A DNA stretch of 7,702 bases, taken from contig JAUXFZ010000104.1 of the NCBI GenBank assembly GCA_030622585.1, forward strand, positions 1 to 7,702, written 5' to 3'. Source of the DNA: Myxococcales bacterium (GTDB lineage: Bacteria; Myxococcota_A; Polyangia; Polyangiales; Houyiibacteriaceae). The notes beneath the pieces are model-generated. The model searched no databases, was not told the DNA's origin, and saw only the letters and a list, made by a program, of their open reading frames with translations. Position numbers and translations under genes: made by a program. Below, piece after piece: positions 5,335 through 7,702 of the stretch (position 1 is its first letter; each line of letters opens with the position of its first letter).

Positions 5335-7656
5335 CTAGCTGGCGACGGCTTCTGCGACGTGGGCGAGCCGGGTGGCGTCGCTCTCGAGTCCCGTCGCTAG
5401 GCACGCGGTCGAGACCATTTTCAAGGCGGCGGCTTCGCCTGGCCCATCCTGTTGGTCGCGGGCGGCGGCTAGGGCTTCGAGTGCGTCGATCATCGCGTCG
5501 CGTCTTCGCCCACGGGCCAGCTGCAGGCATGCGGAGGCGATCGCGATGCGGATGACGGCCGCCGGCGTTTGATTGGGGCTCTTCTTGGCGGCTTCGAGAG
5601 CCCGCTTGGCTGCGGGAACGTCTTCGCGGGTTACGTACGAAACCACGCGAAGACAGTGCGCTCCGGTGAGGTCGCCGCCAGCTGCAATCGACGACTCGAC
5701 CAAGGCATCGAAGTGCTCGTGCTCTCGTGCCTTGAGCGTCCGCACGAGCTCGTTGGCCGGATTCTCGAGCTCCGCCTCAGGGATCGGAATCGTTGGCCGT
5801 TCGTCTTCTTCGTCCCGTGGTGGCGCTGACGGCAGGCGCACCGCTCGGCTGATCTCAGAGGCGACCTCGCGAGTCTCCGGGTCGGGTTGATACTGCACTG
5901 CCGCAGCCGCCAACCGTACCGCCGCGTTGGTGTATCCGTTGTCGGCCGCGAGGGAGCCGGCTTCGAGAATCGCGTGGGCTCCCCGGGAGAGATCGCCTCC
6001 TTCGCACAGGTAGGCGCCCACGGTGGCTGCCATCGAAGGCCCCACCAGCGGCTCGGCGGTATGAAGCGCTTGCGCGACGAAGCGGTACACCTCGGTTCGC
6101 CGGGCCGGCGGCATGCGTTGCACGACCGCCCTTCGCAAGAGCTCCGACTCGGGCTTGGCGTCGGGCCTCAGGAGCCCGTCGTTGACCAGGGCTTCGAGAG
6201 CCCTTTTCCGCGTGTTCGGTGCTATCCCATCCAACGCGACCGCTGCGTCGACGACCTGTGCGGACGAAGCAGGGAGCGCGGAGCAAGCAATCTCTAGGAA
6301 GCGCATCGACGACGTGTCGAGCGTCGCGAAGCGTTCTTCGAGCAGAGCGCGAGGCCCGACGTGCTGGCGCCGTTCCGCAGATTCGTCGCGCCACGTGAAC
6401 GCGCCGCCTTCATGCACGATGTCGCCTGTGGCGATCATGGTTCGCGCCGCCTCGTTGATGCCGAGGACCGTTGTCCCGCCGGTGACCACGAGCTGCGTGG
6501 CGATCTCCATGCTGGTATCTGGCCCGAGAATTCCGGACGCTACGACCAGAGCCTCGTTCGGATCGAGCGCGGGAAGGTCGATTCTCGCGGCTCCGTGTAA
6601 GCCTCGCAGGCCCGCGGGAACGCTCGACTCCGTCGTTCGGATACAGAGCATGGCGGCGACGGACTCGTCCGCCAGGGCGGCGCCGATGACCCCGAGGGTG
6701 GCTGGGTCGACGGCGGAGACGCGGTCGATGTAGATCCACGGAATTCCGTGATCCGGTTGCAGCGCGCGGAAGGTCGCCTTGAGTGCGTGGATCGTCGCTC
6801 CACGTGGGGGAGGGGTCGCGCAAGCGATGGCCTTGAGCGCGTTGGCTACGCCGGGCTCGGCCTTCTTGAGAGCCCGCCGAGTCGGTTCGAGCCTTCGCCA
6901 TGCCTTGAGGAGCGCCAGGCGCAGTCCCCCGAGCGGCTCGAGCCCGCCAGGTACCGCGCCGATTTCTAGGAACGCAGGCGGCCGGAGCTCGTCGCGCAGC
7001 GCAAAAACGCCCGCGCGCGCGCCGACGCCGAGCTCTCCCATCAGATAGAACACACAGGTCTGAGCGCTCGCCGCGGCTTCCTTCAGCGGCTCGAGCGCAT
7101 GGCGAATGCTCGCCGGCACGGGTGCGGGCTGGAGCAAGCCCACCGCCTGTCGGCATTCTTCGAGCAGCGGGCGGCCTCGGTCGATGGCCTCGCCGTGCAG
7201 TGCAAACGAGGTCGTGCTGACGGACCGACCGAATAGATAAGTCCTCGACGCGGCTTCGCGGGATTCGACGTCGAGAACGACCTCGCCGGCGCACGCCTGG
7301 TTGGCCAGTAGCTGCGCGCGATCGATCGCACTTCCGCTATCGGTGAGATGACCGGCGTCCTCTTCTTGCCGTTGAATGTCGCCACTGGCGATGCCAAACG
7401 CGATGGGAAGCCCACCGGCAGGCACAGGTTGTGACTCGGCTTCCGCGAGCAATCGCAGAGCCATGTTGATCGCGGTCTTGAGGTCGTGAAGAGCGAAATT
7501 CGCGACGACGGTGCCCGCCAGTGACGAGATCATCTCGCCCCCCGCGGCCTGCACCTCGTTGGTGACGTAGCGCGCCCACTGCCCGGCGGCGGCGGTGCTC
7601 TCCTCTTCTTCGAAGGCGGGAGGGAGGATCCTGTGCCAGAGGACAAAACGTTCCAT
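5335..7656 (-). CDS. Degenerate class III cyclase / STAND-ATPase-like multidomain protein with helical repeats
   Basis: A 773-residue protein with no signal peptide or membrane segment; I recognise its layout but not a named gene. Residues 1-135 follow a class III nucleotide cyclase domain: GGEMISSLAGTVVANF (39-54), FGIASGD (87-93) and GSAIDRAQLLANQACAGEVV (108-127). The metal-binding aspartates are missing (FVLWHRI at the first site, A47-G48 where GD is usual), as are the Asn and Arg of VNxAAR (D112, L116). Residues about 195-400 follow a STAND/AAA ATPase: the Walker A site is G207-ELGVG-A213-R214, without Lys or Ser/Thr, and the Walker B-like site is IYID311 followed by DPATL. Residues about 433-530 resemble the winged-helix segment of these proteins, and 540-773 are TPR-like helical pairs split by an acidic, proline-rich linker (608-632). 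Such cyclase-ATPase fusions are signalling proteins in myxobacteria and actinobacteria. This copy should be a scaffold or sensor rather than an enzyme (inference). ATG 7656 is the earliest start, since TAG lies in frame five codons upstream; no clear ribosome site is seen. It converges on pheA. Confidence 0.75.
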   Translation of the reverse strand: MERFVLWHRILPPAFEEEESTAAAGQWARYVTNEVQAAGGEMISSLAGTVVANFALHDLKTAINMALRLLAEAESQPVPAGGLPIAFGIASGDIQRQEEDAGHLTDSGSAIDRAQLLANQACAGEVVLDVESREAASRTYLFGRSVSTTSFALHGEAIDRGRPLLEECRQAVGLLQPAPVPASIRHALEPLKEAAASAQTCVFYLMGELGVGARAGVFALRDELRPPAFLEIGAVPGGLEPLGGLRLALLKAWRRLEPTRRALKKAEPGVANALKAIACATPPPRGATIHALKATFRALQPDHGIPWIYIDRVSAVDPATLGVIGAALADESVAAMLCIRTTESSVPAGLRGLHGAARIDLPALDPNEALVVASGILGPDTSMEIATQLVVTGGTTVLGINEAARTMIATGDIVHEGGAFTWRDESAERRQHVGPRALLEERFATLDTSSMRFLEIACSALPASSAQVVDAAVALDGIAPNTRKRALEALVNDGLLRPDAKPESELLRRAVVQRMPPARRTEVYRFVAQALHTAEPLVGPSMAATVGAYLCEGGDLSRGAHAILEAGSLAADNGYTNAAVRLAAAAVQYQPDPETREVASEISRAVRLPSAPPRDEEDERPTIPIPEAELENPANELVRTLKAREHEHFDALVESSIAAGGDLTGAHCLRVVSYVTREDVPAAKRALEAAKKSPNQTPAAVIRIAIASACLQLARGRRRDAMIDALEALAAARDQQDGPGEAAALKMVSTACLATGLESDATRLAHVAEAVAS

Positions 7657-7702
7657 CGCGATGACCAGCTACCCGCGCTCGAGCGCCGACTTCGTGCCGG
7701 CC

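Noticed and set aside
5122..5400. A 92-codon plus-strand frame whose ATG overlaps the pheA stop (TAATG), with eight cysteines and a proline-rich stretch.
   Set aside because: No ribosome site, no recognisable domain, and it runs into the 3' end of the opposing gene. The overlapping start looks like coincidence, although a small coupled peptide cannot be fully excluded.
6410..7294. A 294-codon minus-strand frame inside the right-hand gene.
   Set aside because: Arg/Gly-rich shadow in another frame of the 773-residue gene, whose own frame shows coherent cyclase-like and ATPase-like domains.
7669..7702. Possible 3' end of an upstream minus-strand gene, ending at a TAG 12 bases before the ATG at 7656 (last codons would read AGTKSALERG).
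   Set aside because: Only ten codons are in the window, so coding cannot be shown. If real, the right-hand gene would be second in an operon.

Overview
This is a GC-rich, densely coded bacterial window with five protein-coding regions and no RNA gene, transposon or CRISPR array that I can see. GC-rich coding and a myxobacterial-style degenerate cyclase/ATPase multidomain protein suggest a large-genome proteobacterium-like organism, perhaps Myxococcota. That assignment is an inference and not strongly supported.

Layout: (1) Positions 1-1997, minus strand, hold nearly all of a B12-dependent ethylmalonyl-CoA mutase (Ecm/MeaA type); its 3' end runs off the window. (2) Positions 1998-2231 are a 234-base divergent promoter region with a candidate operator. 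(3) Positions 2232-3737, plus strand, encode an XRE/ScfR-family regulator of the RamB/PrpR type. (4) Positions 3762-4247 encode a YajQ-family protein. (5) Positions 4259-5122 encode a monofunctional prephenate dehydratase with an ACT domain, probably starting at TTG. Genes 3-5 are closely spaced on one strand and may form an operon. (6) Positions 5123-5334 are a convergent intergenic stretch with a hairpin and a G-rich minus-strand tract but no credible gene. (7) Positions 5335-7656, minus strand, encode a 773-residue protein laid out like a class III cyclase fused to a STAND ATPase with helical repeats. Its cyclase catalytic residues and its Walker A lysine are both replaced.

How the genes fit together: Ecm carries out the (2R)-ethylmalonyl-CoA to (2S)-methylsuccinyl-CoA step of the ethylmalonyl-CoA pathway for acetyl-CoA assimilation. 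RamB/PrpR-type regulators control acetate, glyoxylate-cycle and propionyl-CoA genes elsewhere. The divergent ecm-regulator arrangement therefore reads as a locally controlled acyl-CoA assimilation locus. The regulator probably senses a CoA thioester and may also carry a redox-sensitive cysteine cluster. YajQ and prephenate dehydratase look like housekeeping passengers downstream. The two most interesting items are the ecm/RamB-like pair and the double pseudo-enzyme (pseudocyclase plus pseudo-STAND) at the right end.
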